Shown here piece after piece: positions 12,812 through 19,996 of a DNA stretch of 20,173 nt. The notes under the pieces were generated by a model. The model did not search any database. It was not told the DNA's origin and saw only the letters and a program-made list of their open reading frames with translations. Each line of letters begins with the position of its first letter. The stretch's first letter is position 1. The stretch is taken from the IMG/VR virus record IMGVR_UViG_3300023179_000627, positions 1-20,173 of that record; one strand, written 5' to 3'. This stretch comes from a virus. The position numbers and the translations under genes are program-made.

Positions 12812-15394
12812 TTACTTAGATTTTTTAGACCGTCCTTTTGCATTTTCTTTTGCAATGGCTAAATCATTAGCTTGATTTTCACGTGATACTTTTATTTTCT
12901 CACGTTCTACAGCAAGTTTTTCAGCAGCTAGTTTAGATTTTGATTGAATGTCTGCCATCTTAGCTTGATAATCAGATTGTGCTTTAGATTGCGCATGAAC
13001 TAATTTATCAATCTCTAATGCATCAGGAACACCTGATAAGTCTGCATCTAGTGGAAGAGCTTCTTTTGCTTGAGCAGCAATTGTTGCAATTTCAATTTTA
13101 TTAATTCTATCAAGCTCTTTTTGATAATCATCATGTGCAATTTGCTCTTCATGTTGTTGTTGAGCTTGTTGTAATGCTGCTTGAGCTTGTTGTTGCTGTT
13201 GATCCAACTGTTGTTGTTTTTGTTGCATTTGTTGATCTTGCAACTCATCTTGTCTATTCTTAAGTGTCTTGAACACTTTCTTCATATCACGAATAGAGTT
13301 TGTAGAATAAAGTTCAATAATGTCATGTAATGAACCACCATTCTGAAGAACAGCTTGAGACAATCCTCTAATCTCATTGAACATTTGTTTATCTTCTGGA
13401 CGATTAGTTAAGAACACTTTAAGATCACGGAACTTAAGATCTGTTCCATTCACTTGTACAAATGCTGATTCGCCATCAGATGTAATGTATGAAATAGTTG
13501 ATTGAGGCTTTTTAGATTCTACATATAACGAAGCATCAATAATAGCTTGATATAATTGACCTAGTATATATTCATGTGCTACAAACAATGGCTCTGTTTG
13601 CGAATAAGATTGTGCAATAGCAGTGTTAGTACCTGTAGCAGTTTCAGAAGCTGATATAGAACCTAAACGTTGTCTAGACATACCAATTAGTTCCCAACAC
13701 TCATTCTTTAACTGCATAGCTAAATTGTAACGAGATTGGATTTCCTGTGTACGTGTAAGGTCAATATCACGGAATTGATTAAATGAGCTTGGAGATTTTA
13801 AATTCTCTGGACTGTCATCAATAAACATCACACCTCTATTACGTGCTTCCATTTCCCAAGCATCAAGAGCATCTTGAGCATCTCCATCTTTAGGAATAGG
13901 AATATGTCTAATGGAAGTTAAATACACCTTACCCACTTCTTTCTCTAATAGTTTGTATAATTGGTTCATACAAACATTATACAGAACCTGGAATGGTTTC
14001 ATTAAGTCTACTAAGCTTTTAGCTTCTGTATTCTTAACTTCATGAACTATACCAATGATTGGACAATAGTCTAATAGTTTGTATGGTTTAATATGATAGA
14101 TGTCTGGTCCAATTTTTATACCTTGATACCATTGATTAATCCATCCCCATTCCAGTGATTGTTCTGTAGGAATAGTTCCCTTTTTATAATTTTCATCAAC
14201 TAGCATTGATTGCTCATTACCTAATTCATCTAAATAAATAAGCTTACCAATCTTCTTTTTAGAAATCCAATAACAGCGTACAACTACATATTTATATCCA
14301 AATGAAGAAACGTTATTTGTTAGTCCTAAGAAGTCTTTTAACCCATCATTATTTTCCTTCATTTCTGATTCAATAATCATACGTGTTTGTAACACAGCAG
14401 GATCATATGTATCATATTGTACAGAGTCTGTACCTGGGATTGCATCTGGGTTACCTAAATTAGACTCACGAACATTAATTAAACCGTAGTCTTGTAATGA
14501 TGATCTTAAGTGATCAATTTCTTCTTTAGTTAAGTCTGGAATAGATTCAATAATTTCAGATAGTTCCATCACCTGTACAATTCCTGCAGCATATGCTCCT
14601 TGTGCACGACCTGTTGGATCTGAAATATATTTACGATCTGGAGTGGTTAAGAACCAAGTGTTCTTAGGGTTAGCCACTTCAATATTAAATCCTAGTTTAG
14701 AGTTGTCCTCATAGATGTGATAAAACTCACGAGCAGAAATAAGCATGTCACGAAATGCATCTTCTGATTTCTCCTTAAGAACAAAGTCTGCTTTGTTAGC
14801 TGTAAGAACATGGTTAGCCCATTTCTCTGCTACAGATGTATATGAATCAAGTTCCTCTTGAACTTGTTCTATTGTCATTTGTTGTAGTTCTTCTTCTTCA
14901 ATCTCTTGTCCAGCAATTGCAGCTTTTTCCATAATCTTCTGCTTTGCTTGGTTGATAATAAACTCTTGAAGAATACCTGTCTTAAACTCTAATTCTTCTG
15001 CCTTAGAATCATCATCAAATGCCTTAACACGGAAAGCATCAGGACGCTTAGAGATCTCGCCTACAAGCTCATTTATAGGCGTTGTAATAATAGAATAATG
15101 TTTTACATATGCAGGTAAAGCTAAATCAGATGTGAGCATATCTGTAAAACTTCTCACTTCTGGTTCTTGATAGAAATCTTCTGGACGCAATATGCCTTTT
15201 ACTAGGTCATAGTTTTTAACAAACGTATCACGATTCTTAATATATTCCGAATAGGCTTTATTCGCAAAATAATCCATCGTGTTTTTAATCCAACTTTCAT
15301 CTTGCTTTTCTTTGTCAGTTTTAAACTGATCAGGGAAGATGTTTAAATAGGCATACCTAATTGTTGCATCTTTTGTATATCTAATAATTGCCAT
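12812..15394 (-). CDS. Portal protein (crAss type)
   Basis: An 860-residue portal, the dodecameric ring at the packaging vertex through which DNA enters and leaves. Evidence is its place directly after the large terminase, with a one-base TAATG overlap, its size, and segments I recognise from crAss portals: LPAYVKHYSIITTPINELVGEISKRPDAF near the start, NTWFLTTPDRKYISDPTG, VHEVKNTEAKSLVDLMKPFQ and NVCMNQLYKLLEKEVG. The last ~165 residues (694-860) form a Gln-rich helical region (about 704-745), then a charged coiled coil ending GRSKKSK. This C-terminal part is expected to extend into the head as a barrel. The Gln-rich run is low complexity and could vary between relatives. No truncation is seen. 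The gene is followed by the 140-base gap before the scaffold-like gene. Confidence 0.92.
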   Translation of the reverse strand: MAIIRYTKDATIRYAYLNIFPDQFKTDKEKQDESWIKNTMDYFANKAYSEYIKNRDTFVKNYDLVKGILRPEDFYQEPEVRSFTDMLTSDLALPAYVKHYSIITTPINELVGEISKRPDAFRVKAFDDDSKAEELEFKTGILQEFIINQAKQKIMEKAAIAGQEIEEEELQQMTIEQVQEELDSYTSVAEKWANHVLTANKADFVLKEKSEDAFRDMLISAREFYHIYEDNSKLGFNIEVANPKNTWFLTTPDRKYISDPTGRAQGAYAAGIVQVMELSEIIESIPDLTKEEIDHLRSSLQDYGLINVRESNLGNPDAIPGTDSVQYDTYDPAVLQTRMIIESEMKENNDGLKDFLGLTNNVSSFGYKYVVVRCYWISKKKIGKLIYLDELGNEQSMLVDENYKKGTIPTEQSLEWGWINQWYQGIKIGPDIYHIKPYKLLDYCPIIGIVHEVKNTEAKSLVDLMKPFQVLYNVCMNQLYKLLEKEVGKVYLTSIRHIPIPKDGDAQDALDAWEMEARNRGVMFIDDSPENLKSPSSFNQFRDIDLTRTQEIQSRYNLAMQLKNECWELIGMSRQRLGSISASETATGTNTAIAQSYSQTEPLFVAHEYILGQLYQAIIDASLYVESKKPQSTISYITSDGESAFVQVNGTDLKFRDLKVFLTNRPEDKQMFNEIRGLSQAVLQNGGSLHDIIELYSTNSIRDMKKVFKTLKNRQDELQDQQMQQKQQQLDQQQQQAQAALQQAQQQHEEQIAHDDYQKELDRINKIEIATIAAQAKEALPLDADLSGVPDALEIDKLVHAQSKAQSDYQAKMADIQSKSKLAAEKLAVEREKIKVSRENQANDLAIAKENAKGRSKKSK

Positions 15395-17418
15395 TATGTA
15401 AACAGTTTATTTTTTCTTGTTTCTGAAAATAGACCATTACTACTTCCAAATAATTTATTATTCTTTTTCTTAGAATGCATAGCTTGAACTCTTACATCTC
15501 CACCTGCACCAACTCTACCCATAATAGGATCAAGTTTCATAGCCATAGCTACTGCAAGTTCTGCTGCAATAATACGGTCAAAGTTACCTTCTTCATTATA
15601 CTGAATCATTTCTTCTAATAACACAGGATCGAAGATCTTCACCATACCTTTTGTCTCAGATATAACTTCTCCCTCTTCATTCTTATCCTTGACAATAACT
15701 TCTTCTGTATATTTCTTAAGACATCCGTGTAAGAAATCTCTAATCTTCTCAGATGATCTATGTATACCATATTCACGTCTCACTGTTGTATTAGGTACAA
15801 CTTCTTTCAACCACTCTGGCTGCTTTTCTAAATAATGAGCATCATTCTTAGAAATCATATAATCAATGAATGACATTTCATCGTTCTCAACAAGAGCTCT
15901 TGCATTGTAGTATTTAATCAATAATCTTGCTTGTTCATCCCATGTTTCTTTTTTATCTGGACGTGCACAATAAGATGCAACAAACATATCTTGGTACTTC
16001 TCATTAGTGATTGCATGCATACGTTTATATATGTATACAGATCCTAATGATGTTGAATATGCAGCTTTACCTTGACGATATGGATCGACTCCTGCTACAT
16101 ACAGTCCATAAGGTGGTGCTTCTATAGGAAATTCATATATAACTACAGGAGCATCCTTTTGATCTGAATTCTTTAGAGGGAAGTTGGAGATGGGTAGCTT
16201 GTCTGTGAATTCATGCTTAACACCTTCTCCATCATCATATAGCACAACTGGTGTACCTGTTCGCTCTTGAGATAAGAGTCTGGCCTTTTGTCGTTTTGCT
16301 CCCTCTATATCAAATATATTAGAATCTTCATTTAGAAAAATATCATCCACTTCCTGTGGATAGTACATCTTCTCTTTTAAATAAGCAATCCTATCCCCTG
16401 CTTTCTTAAGTCTTTCTAAATTTTCGTTGGTTATTTTTGTAGCTAGTTCCTCATCAGACACTAACATTTTTACATTATGTAAATCATCACCTTTAGGTAG
16501 GTCTAAATATACACCAAGTGTTGATTCATACTTGGCCTCCATTCTAAACTTGTGTGAAATAAACAATCCATGAATACGATGTTCATCTTTTGCATTATTA
16601 TATTCTAAGAAATTATAGTTGCCAACATCAAACATTAAACTTTTGGCATCCATAAATTTCTTCATATCCCCGCCTGTTCCCGTAAGAATTGGTGCACAAC
16701 CCCAGCCAAAGGGTGTTGTGAAACCTGGAACAGCAGCTTGAAAACCTCGTAGGAAACTACCTTTGCCAATCTCATCTATAATTAATCTTCTAGGCTTTGT
16801 ACCAGCAATAGCCTCTTCGTTATTACCTTCGTCAAGGTTACGTATTAATATCTGTGAAAAGGGAATACGTTGTCCTCCTCTTGTTTTTACACCTAGCGTT
16901 ACTTGATTCTTCCAATTGTCCTCTACCCTTTGCCACTGCCATGCTGCTGGAAGATGGTTAAGCCCCTTATCAATCTTATCTGTAATTAGTTTTATATCTG
17001 CTGCATTTAAGCCTGCAATAATGTTCTGTGAATTTTCATCAAATGTAGCCCCATGTGAAACATAAGAAGCTTCTAAAACAGATTTAGCAAAACGTCTGAT
17101 TCCTAGAATAACTAAACCTTTACGTTCCCTTTGAGCTCTATCAATCTCTGTTGACACCACCCACTCGTTATCTCTTAAAGAAGGATTAGAATACTTCTGT
17201 GCTATACGTCCATATTCATCTATAACATCCACCTCTGTATGCCAAGCATTAAGATGCCAATATAGGAAAGGATTAATGTATGTATCTCCCATCATTGCAC
17301 CGTTCTTACACAGCTCCTCATGGAATGCAAAGAAAGCGTCATACTCCTGAGACTCTTTGTCGGGAAGACGCTTTTGATTCATTAACCAATCCTTATAATC
17401 TATCTTAAGAAGTTCCAC
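15394..17418 (-). CDS. terL: Terminase large subunit (TerL)
   Basis: A 674-residue packaging motor with ATPase and nuclease halves. The ATPase part has NPFLYWHLN (49-57, adenine-side motif), a P-loop GIRRFAKS (106-113) in which alanine replaces the usual glycine before lysine, Walker B RLIIDEIG (211-218, D215 E216) and the coupling motif LTGTGG (245-250). The RNase-H-like nuclease has AGVDPY (442-447, D445), ALVENDE (508-514, E511) and NFDRIIAAELA (612-622, D614). Together these are decisive. It starts with GTG at 17416-17418 inside the end of the upstream gene, with AGGA seven bases before it; the next in-frame ATG is 12 codons later and would cut into the conserved start. Its stop overlaps the portal start (TAATG). 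Confidence 0.96.
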   Translation of the reverse strand: MELLKIDYKDWLMNQKRLPDKESQEYDAFFAFHEELCKNGAMMGDTYINPFLYWHLNAWHTEVDVIDEYGRIAQKYSNPSLRDNEWVVSTEIDRAQRERKGLVILGIRRFAKSVLEASYVSHGATFDENSQNIIAGLNAADIKLITDKIDKGLNHLPAAWQWQRVEDNWKNQVTLGVKTRGGQRIPFSQILIRNLDEGNNEEAIAGTKPRRLIIDEIGKGSFLRGFQAAVPGFTTPFGWGCAPILTGTGGDMKKFMDAKSLMFDVGNYNFLEYNNAKDEHRIHGLFISHKFRMEAKYESTLGVYLDLPKGDDLHNVKMLVSDEELATKITNENLERLKKAGDRIAYLKEKMYYPQEVDDIFLNEDSNIFDIEGAKRQKARLLSQERTGTPVVLYDDGEGVKHEFTDKLPISNFPLKNSDQKDAPVVIYEFPIEAPPYGLYVAGVDPYRQGKAAYSTSLGSVYIYKRMHAITNEKYQDMFVASYCARPDKKETWDEQARLLIKYYNARALVENDEMSFIDYMISKNDAHYLEKQPEWLKEVVPNTTVRREYGIHRSSEKIRDFLHGCLKKYTEEVIVKDKNEEGEVISETKGMVKIFDPVLLEEMIQYNEEGNFDRIIAAELAVAMAMKLDPIMGRVGAGGDVRVQAMHSKKKNNKLFGSSNGLFSETRKNKLFT

Positions 17419-17743
17419 TACGTTCCTTTAAAAATTTATCAGCTTTAGATCCTAAAGATGTTCCACCCCTCACTTCTACTTTAGCTTCTTCTTTCTCACG
17501 TAGTTTATCTACAACTTCTAATAAGGCTAGATAGTTTTTCATGGTTTCTTGAATGAATTTACCCTGAGCCTCGATAGAGGCAATAACCATAGGGAGCATT
17601 CCTCCTTTACCTGTAGGCTTCCATTCAATTCTATCCTTGAGCTCATGCATTGGATGAGCATCCACATATTGTCTCCAGGATTTTAATTGTTCTTCAGCCC
17701 AAATTAATTCCGTGTTAATGTATGTAGTTTTTTTTATTGCCAT
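17405..17743 (-). CDS. Candidate small terminase subunit or terminase partner
   Basis: A 112-residue mostly helical protein directly before the large terminase, the classical small-terminase place, overlapping it by 14 bases. Residues 10-35 (TELIWAEEQLKSWRQYVDAHP) and 60-90 (IEAQGKFIQETMKNYLALLEVVDKLREKEE) are predicted helices, the second a likely oligomerising coiled coil, with a Gly-rich turn between them (GKGGMLP). It has no clear helix-turn-helix, so DNA recognition cannot be shown. Its start overlaps the upstream gene by one base (TAATG). The small-terminase call is by position and general shape only; it may instead be another packaging or assembly factor. Confidence 0.5.
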   Translation of the reverse strand: MAIKKTTYINTELIWAEEQLKSWRQYVDAHPMHELKDRIEWKPTGKGGMLPMVIASIEAQGKFIQETMKNYLALLEVVDKLREKEEAKVEVRGGTSLGSKADKFLKERSGTS

Positions 17744-18054
17744 TATTTTTTATTTGTGTACAATTCAAGATGTCTTTCAGTAAAGTTAAGATGTCTTTCA
17801 GTAAGGGCATCTAAATCATTCATAGTAGTAATAAGATCTTCTTCTACTTCTTTCATATAACCATTTAAAGCATTCATACGTAATCTTAAATGTTTTAGAT
17901 TTCTTATTTGAGAATCTATTCTATTATGTATATCATAAAATTCATCACCTGGACTATCTTTATTAATGAATTCTTGTATAACCTCACAGCTATTTTTTGG
18001 ATTACAAGCTGGAATATTTTCGTAATCAGTTATAATATCTTCGTATTCGTCCAT
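17743..18054 (-). CDS. Small coiled-coil protein, function unknown
   Basis: A 103-residue protein I do not recognise. The first 40 residues are acidic (MDEYEDIITDYENIPACNPK). Residues 42-100 form one long coiled coil (HNRIDSQIRNLKHLRLRMNA, then MKEVEEDLITTMNDL), with a duplicated heptad TERHLNF-TERHLEL at the end. The start follows AACTACATC, identical to the leader of the gene starting at 9210. It is coupled to the next gene by a one-base TAATG overlap and lies two genes before the large terminase, so packaging or assembly is possible but not shown. Confidence 0.65.
   Translation of the reverse strand: MDEYEDIITDYENIPACNPKNSCEVIQEFINKDSPGDEFYDIHNRIDSQIRNLKHLRLRMNALNGYMKEVEEDLITTMNDLDALTERHLNFTERHLELYTNKK
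17767..17804 (-). repeat. In-frame 21-base tandem duplication
   Basis: AAGATGTCTTTCAGTAA (plus strand) occurs at 17767-17783 and again, identical, at 17788-17804, a period of 21 bases. In the coiled-coil gene it encodes two copies of a seven-residue unit starting TERHL. Identity at all 17 bases, including silent positions, points to recent duplication or slippage. Confidence 0.9.
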
Positions 18055-18083
18055 GATGTAGTTAGTTTAACTTGTTCGGTAAC

Positions 18084-18368
18084 TTAGTCGGTGAAATCTT
18101 GGTCATTATCTAGAATTGTATCTAGATTCATTCCATCCTTTATAATCTTATCTATTTCTGAACCATCTAAATGAGGAATGTCTTGCATTAATTCTGCTTT
18201 GTATTTTGACAAAGCATACACCATTTCTCTATCTGTCATACCCCATATGTCTTTATATTCGTATAGAGCAGTTGCTAGATGCCTTCCCATATTGTATGTG
18301 GGAAATGCTTTTTGCAAATCGTCTAAAATCTTTAAAGTTTGTTGATATGGGGTTAGAGTAGGTTTCAT
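18084..18368 (-). CDS. Small helical phage protein, function unknown
   Basis: A 94-residue protein beginning MKPTLTPYQQTLKILDDLQK. It is helical throughout, with TYNMGRHLATALYEYKDIWG and TDREMVYALSKYKAELMQDI, and has an acidic end (DNDQDFTD). No known motif is visible. It lies between two other small genes in the run leading to terminase (7 bases after the upstream stop, 29 before the next start), so it probably shares their transcript. It could be an assembly factor or a late regulatory partner. The gene call is supported by tight spacing and plausible composition; function is unknown. Confidence 0.65.
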   Translation of the reverse strand: MKPTLTPYQQTLKILDDLQKAFPTYNMGRHLATALYEYKDIWGMTDREMVYALSKYKAELMQDIPHLDGSEIDKIIKDGMNLDTILDNDQDFTD

Positions 18369-18375
18369 TGGGAAA

Positions 18376-18645
18376 TTAAATTAAATCATTGATGTCATCC
18401 TCAGAAAATGTAGAATCTTCTTCGTCAAAATCAACATCTGAAACAATACTATTATGTAAGCGTTGAAATTCATCAGAATCTTGCATCTCTTCACACATAT
18501 ATTCTTTGTTAAAAACAACAGAAAGTTTTCCTTCCTCTTCTGCATTAACAAGATCAACATAATCTACTCCTCTATTATATAGATCTACAAAAACATCTAT
18601 CATCTCATCTAGAGAAACTTTCTTAATTAATACTTTCTTAGCCAT
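18376..18645 (-). CDS. Small acidic protein, function unknown
   Basis: An 89-residue protein with a basic start (MAKKVLIKKVSLDEMIDVFV) and a very acidic second half (DSDEFQRLHNSIVSDVDFDEEDSTFSEDDINDLI is the trend; many Asp/Glu). I do not recognise it. The acidity would suit a DNA mimic or a protein-interaction partner, but nothing in the sequence proves either. It overlaps the upstream cysteine-rich gene by 8 bases and ends 7 bases before the next start, so it belongs to the same operon. Confidence 0.62.
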   Translation of the reverse strand: MAKKVLIKKVSLDEMIDVFVDLYNRGVDYVDLVNAEEEGKLSVVFNKEYMCEEMQDSDEFQRLHNSIVSDVDFDEEDSTFSEDDINDLI

Positions 18646-18937
18646 TGTATATATCTTTTTTTAATTGATCTTCTTCTTCTGGGTTTGCTATTACAGATGT
18701 CCATTTATCTTGTGGACATGAGCATGATAAACACGCTGTCTTTGCTTCTAAATTACATCCGCAATCTGTACAGTGATTGTCTAGTCTTAACGGTGTCTTA
18801 TGATTTTTAGAATGAAAGAAACAACCATTACATATAGAAAGACGTTCTTTTGACACATTCTGTATCAGCTTCTTCATCTCTTTTTTAGGAACTAACTTAT
18901 TTCGCCATCCCTCATATATTTGACTGAAATTAATCAT
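18638..18937 (-). CDS. Cysteine-rich zinc-ribbon-like phage protein
   Basis: A 99-residue protein with nine ordered metal-ligand candidates: CNGC (C36, C39), H42, CTDCGC (C56, C59, C61) and CLSCSC (C69, C72, C74). This suggests two small zinc sites. The N-terminus, MINFSQIYEGWRNKLVPKKE, and the CxxCGC-CLSCxCP pattern are familiar from small proteins of Bacteroidota phages, though I know no proven function. It overlaps the HU/IHF-like gene upstream and the acidic gene downstream by 8 bases each. Together with the adjacent winged-helix and HU/IHF-like proteins it may form a DNA-binding or late-transcription group; that is inference. Confidence 0.72.
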   Translation of the reverse strand: MINFSQIYEGWRNKLVPKKEMKKLIQNVSKERLSICNGCFFHSKNHKTPLRLDNHCTDCGCNLEAKTACLSCSCPQDKWTSVIANPEEEDQLKKDIYNG

Positions 18938-19286
18938 TATTTAGTTTTGGTTTTAATTGTTCAATCTGTTTATTTATAACACGTATAATCTCTGTAAGCT
19001 TTGCTCTTTTAATATCTGTCATATTATTATCCTGCATTTGTAATGTATATGCATCTAATTTCTTTAACAAATATACCATTTTCTTAACGGCTTTCTTATC
19101 ATTAAAAATAAACCTTCCAAATCCAGAAATCTCTAAGGACTTATTTAAATCCATAGCTTCATTTGCTGATTGAAATTGATGATTAACTATAACATCTACA
19201 ATCTTCTCTGGAACTGCAACATCTACAGACAATATCCTAACAAGATATTCCCTAACAGACATATTATTAGGCTTGTTGTATTTCAT
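18930..19286 (-). CDS. HU/IHF-like DNA-binding protein at head of virion module
   Basis: A 118-residue protein with an HU/IHF-type core: helices at 10-46 (VREYLVRILS, EKIVDVIVNHQFQSANEAM), then SLEISGFGRFIFNDKKAVKK (50-69), where GFGRF followed by basic residues matches the start of the DNA-binding arm. The rest (70-118) is helical. HU-like proteins bend or wrap DNA. I chose the ATG at 19284-19286, giving MKYNKPNNMSVREYL, a start I recall from crAss-like relatives. A longer frame back to 19364 would add a hydrophobic stretch that is only an out-of-frame reading of the upstream gene (98-base overlap). The ATG at 19262, four bases after the upstream stop, is another option. It is the second HU/IHF-like gene of the window. 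Confidence 0.68.
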   Translation of the reverse strand: MKYNKPNNMSVREYLVRILSVDVAVPEKIVDVIVNHQFQSANEAMDLNKSLEISGFGRFIFNDKKAVKKMVYLLKKLDAYTLQMQDNNMTDIKRAKLTEIIRVINKQIEQLKPKLNND

Positions 19287-19638
19287 GCTGTATGGAGATT
19301 TCCAATTTAATATCATTATTAAAATTAAGAACAATAACAGGATTAACTTTAATCTTTGTTCCATCCTTAATCAAAACTCCAATCTTCTTTAATTTAGAAA
19401 TAATGTTATTAATTGTAGGAGATGTAGAATTGTATTTCTTACAAAATTCCTCCCTAATACTAGAATAAGAAATATTCCCGTGTATAGCTGTAAATGCTAC
19501 AAGTTGTATTTCTCTTTGTGTAAGATTTAAATTGTTCACTGTAGACAATATACTATAATACTTTTCAGCCATAGCATAATTATCATCTATTGTTCTTTTT
19601 AACCTTTGTATAATGACTTTTTTCTTAATCTCTTCCAT
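19267..19638 (-). CDS. Winged helix-turn-helix protein, first gene of the module
   Basis: A 123-residue predicted DNA-binding protein and the promoter-proximal gene of the minus-strand module. Residues 38-100 fit a winged helix: NLTQREIQLVAFTAIHG (first helix), SYSSIREEFCKKYN, the recognition helix STSPTINNIISKLKKIGVLI (71-90) and a wing KDGTKIKVNP (91-100). The N-terminal 35 residues are helical and may dimerise. It could regulate the divergent promoter region just upstream, autoregulate the virion module, or act as a terminase-type DNA recogniser. It follows a leader ending AACTACAT and about 140 bases of untranslated sequence from the predicted promoter. Its end overlaps the HU/IHF-like gene by 20 bases. 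The DNA-binding fold is likely; the target is unknown. Confidence 0.72.
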   Translation of the reverse strand: MEEIKKKVIIQRLKRTIDDNYAMAEKYYSILSTVNNLNLTQREIQLVAFTAIHGNISYSSIREEFCKKYNSTSPTINNIISKLKKIGVLIKDGTKIKVNPVIVLNFNNDIKLEISIQHEIQQA

Positions 19639-19742
19639 ATGTAGTTGGCATTCTATAGAATTATAGACGCTATATTAAGAATTATATTTGGTAATTACAA
19701 ATGAAACGATAAATATTATTGTAGACTATAGACAGAATACAT

Positions 19743-19766
19743 TATAATAAAAAGAATTTTATTATA
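19743..19766. repeat. Perfect 10-bp inverted repeat in promoter leader
   Basis: TATAATAAAA (19743-19752) and TTTTATTATA (19757-19766) pair perfectly across the 4-base loop AGAA. It lies immediately downstream of the G-rich tract and predicted minus-strand transcript start, so it could be an RNA hairpin near the 5' end or an operator for a dimeric regulator such as the winged-helix protein encoded next. Confidence 0.7.
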
Positions 19767-19767
19767 G

Positions 19768-19783
19768 CCCCCCCTTCCCCCCC
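19768..19783 (-). other. G7-AA-G7 tract, potential G-quadruplex
   Basis: The minus strand reads seven G, AA, seven G, which gives four G-triplets with loops of 1, 2 and 1 bases, a compact intramolecular quadruplex motif. It starts within the TTTG of the predicted promoter box and covers the expected transcription start. A third C7 run is at 19877-19883. Such runs are striking in AT-rich DNA. Confidence 0.65.
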
Positions 19784-19813
19784 AAAGGTAAGACAGTTTT
19801 TTTATATTCCAAA
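19783..19813 (-). promoter_or_regulatory. Bacteroidota-type promoter for the virion module
   Basis: On the minus strand TTTG (19813-19810) is followed after 19 bases by TACCTTTG (19790-19783), matching the Bacteroidota consensus TTTG-N19-TAnnTTTG in both boxes and in spacing. It points into the winged-helix gene starting at 19638, leaving a leader of roughly 140 bases. It is the best promoter match I found in the window. If the phage uses its own RNA polymerase for this module the box might serve only one stage. Confidence 0.62.
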
Positions 19814-19891
19814 ATAAAATTTTTTACAACTATAGGGGATAGCCATTTAAGGTGAAAATTGGAAATTTTTTTACATCCCCCCCTAATCATC

Positions 19892-19965
19892 ATGTTCGTG
19901 AGAGAGGGGTCTACTTCCAACATAGACCCCTCCTATAAAAAAGTGTGTTGGGGTTAGTCCCCGAC
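19892..19965 (+). promoter_or_regulatory. Two GC-rich hairpins in leader of the plus-strand gene
   Basis: GAGGGGTCT (19904-19912) pairs perfectly with AGACCCCTC (19924-19932) over an 11-base loop. GTTGGGG (19947-19953) pairs with CCCCGAC (19959-19965), with one G-T wobble, over a 5-base loop. Both are upstream of the ATG at 19997 and neither has a U-tract, so they look like leader structure, not terminators. A 21-codon reading frame (ATG 19892, TAG 19955-19957) runs through both and stops in the second loop. No good plus-strand promoter is seen in 19639-19996. Confidence 0.5.
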
Positions 19966-19996
19966 CAAATCGTTTCACAATTTAAATCCAATAACA

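Noticed and set aside
19287-19364. N-terminal extension of the HU/IHF-like gene with a hydrophobic stretch resembling a membrane segment
   Set aside because: It overlaps the winged-helix gene by 98 bases and is an out-of-frame reading of it; the ATG at 19286 gives a family-like start.
19683-19690. Plus-strand TATATTTG as promoter of the divergent gene
   Set aside because: It fits TAnnTTTG but has no TTTG or TTG at the right distance upstream, and it is 307 bases from the ATG; chance is likely in AT-rich DNA.
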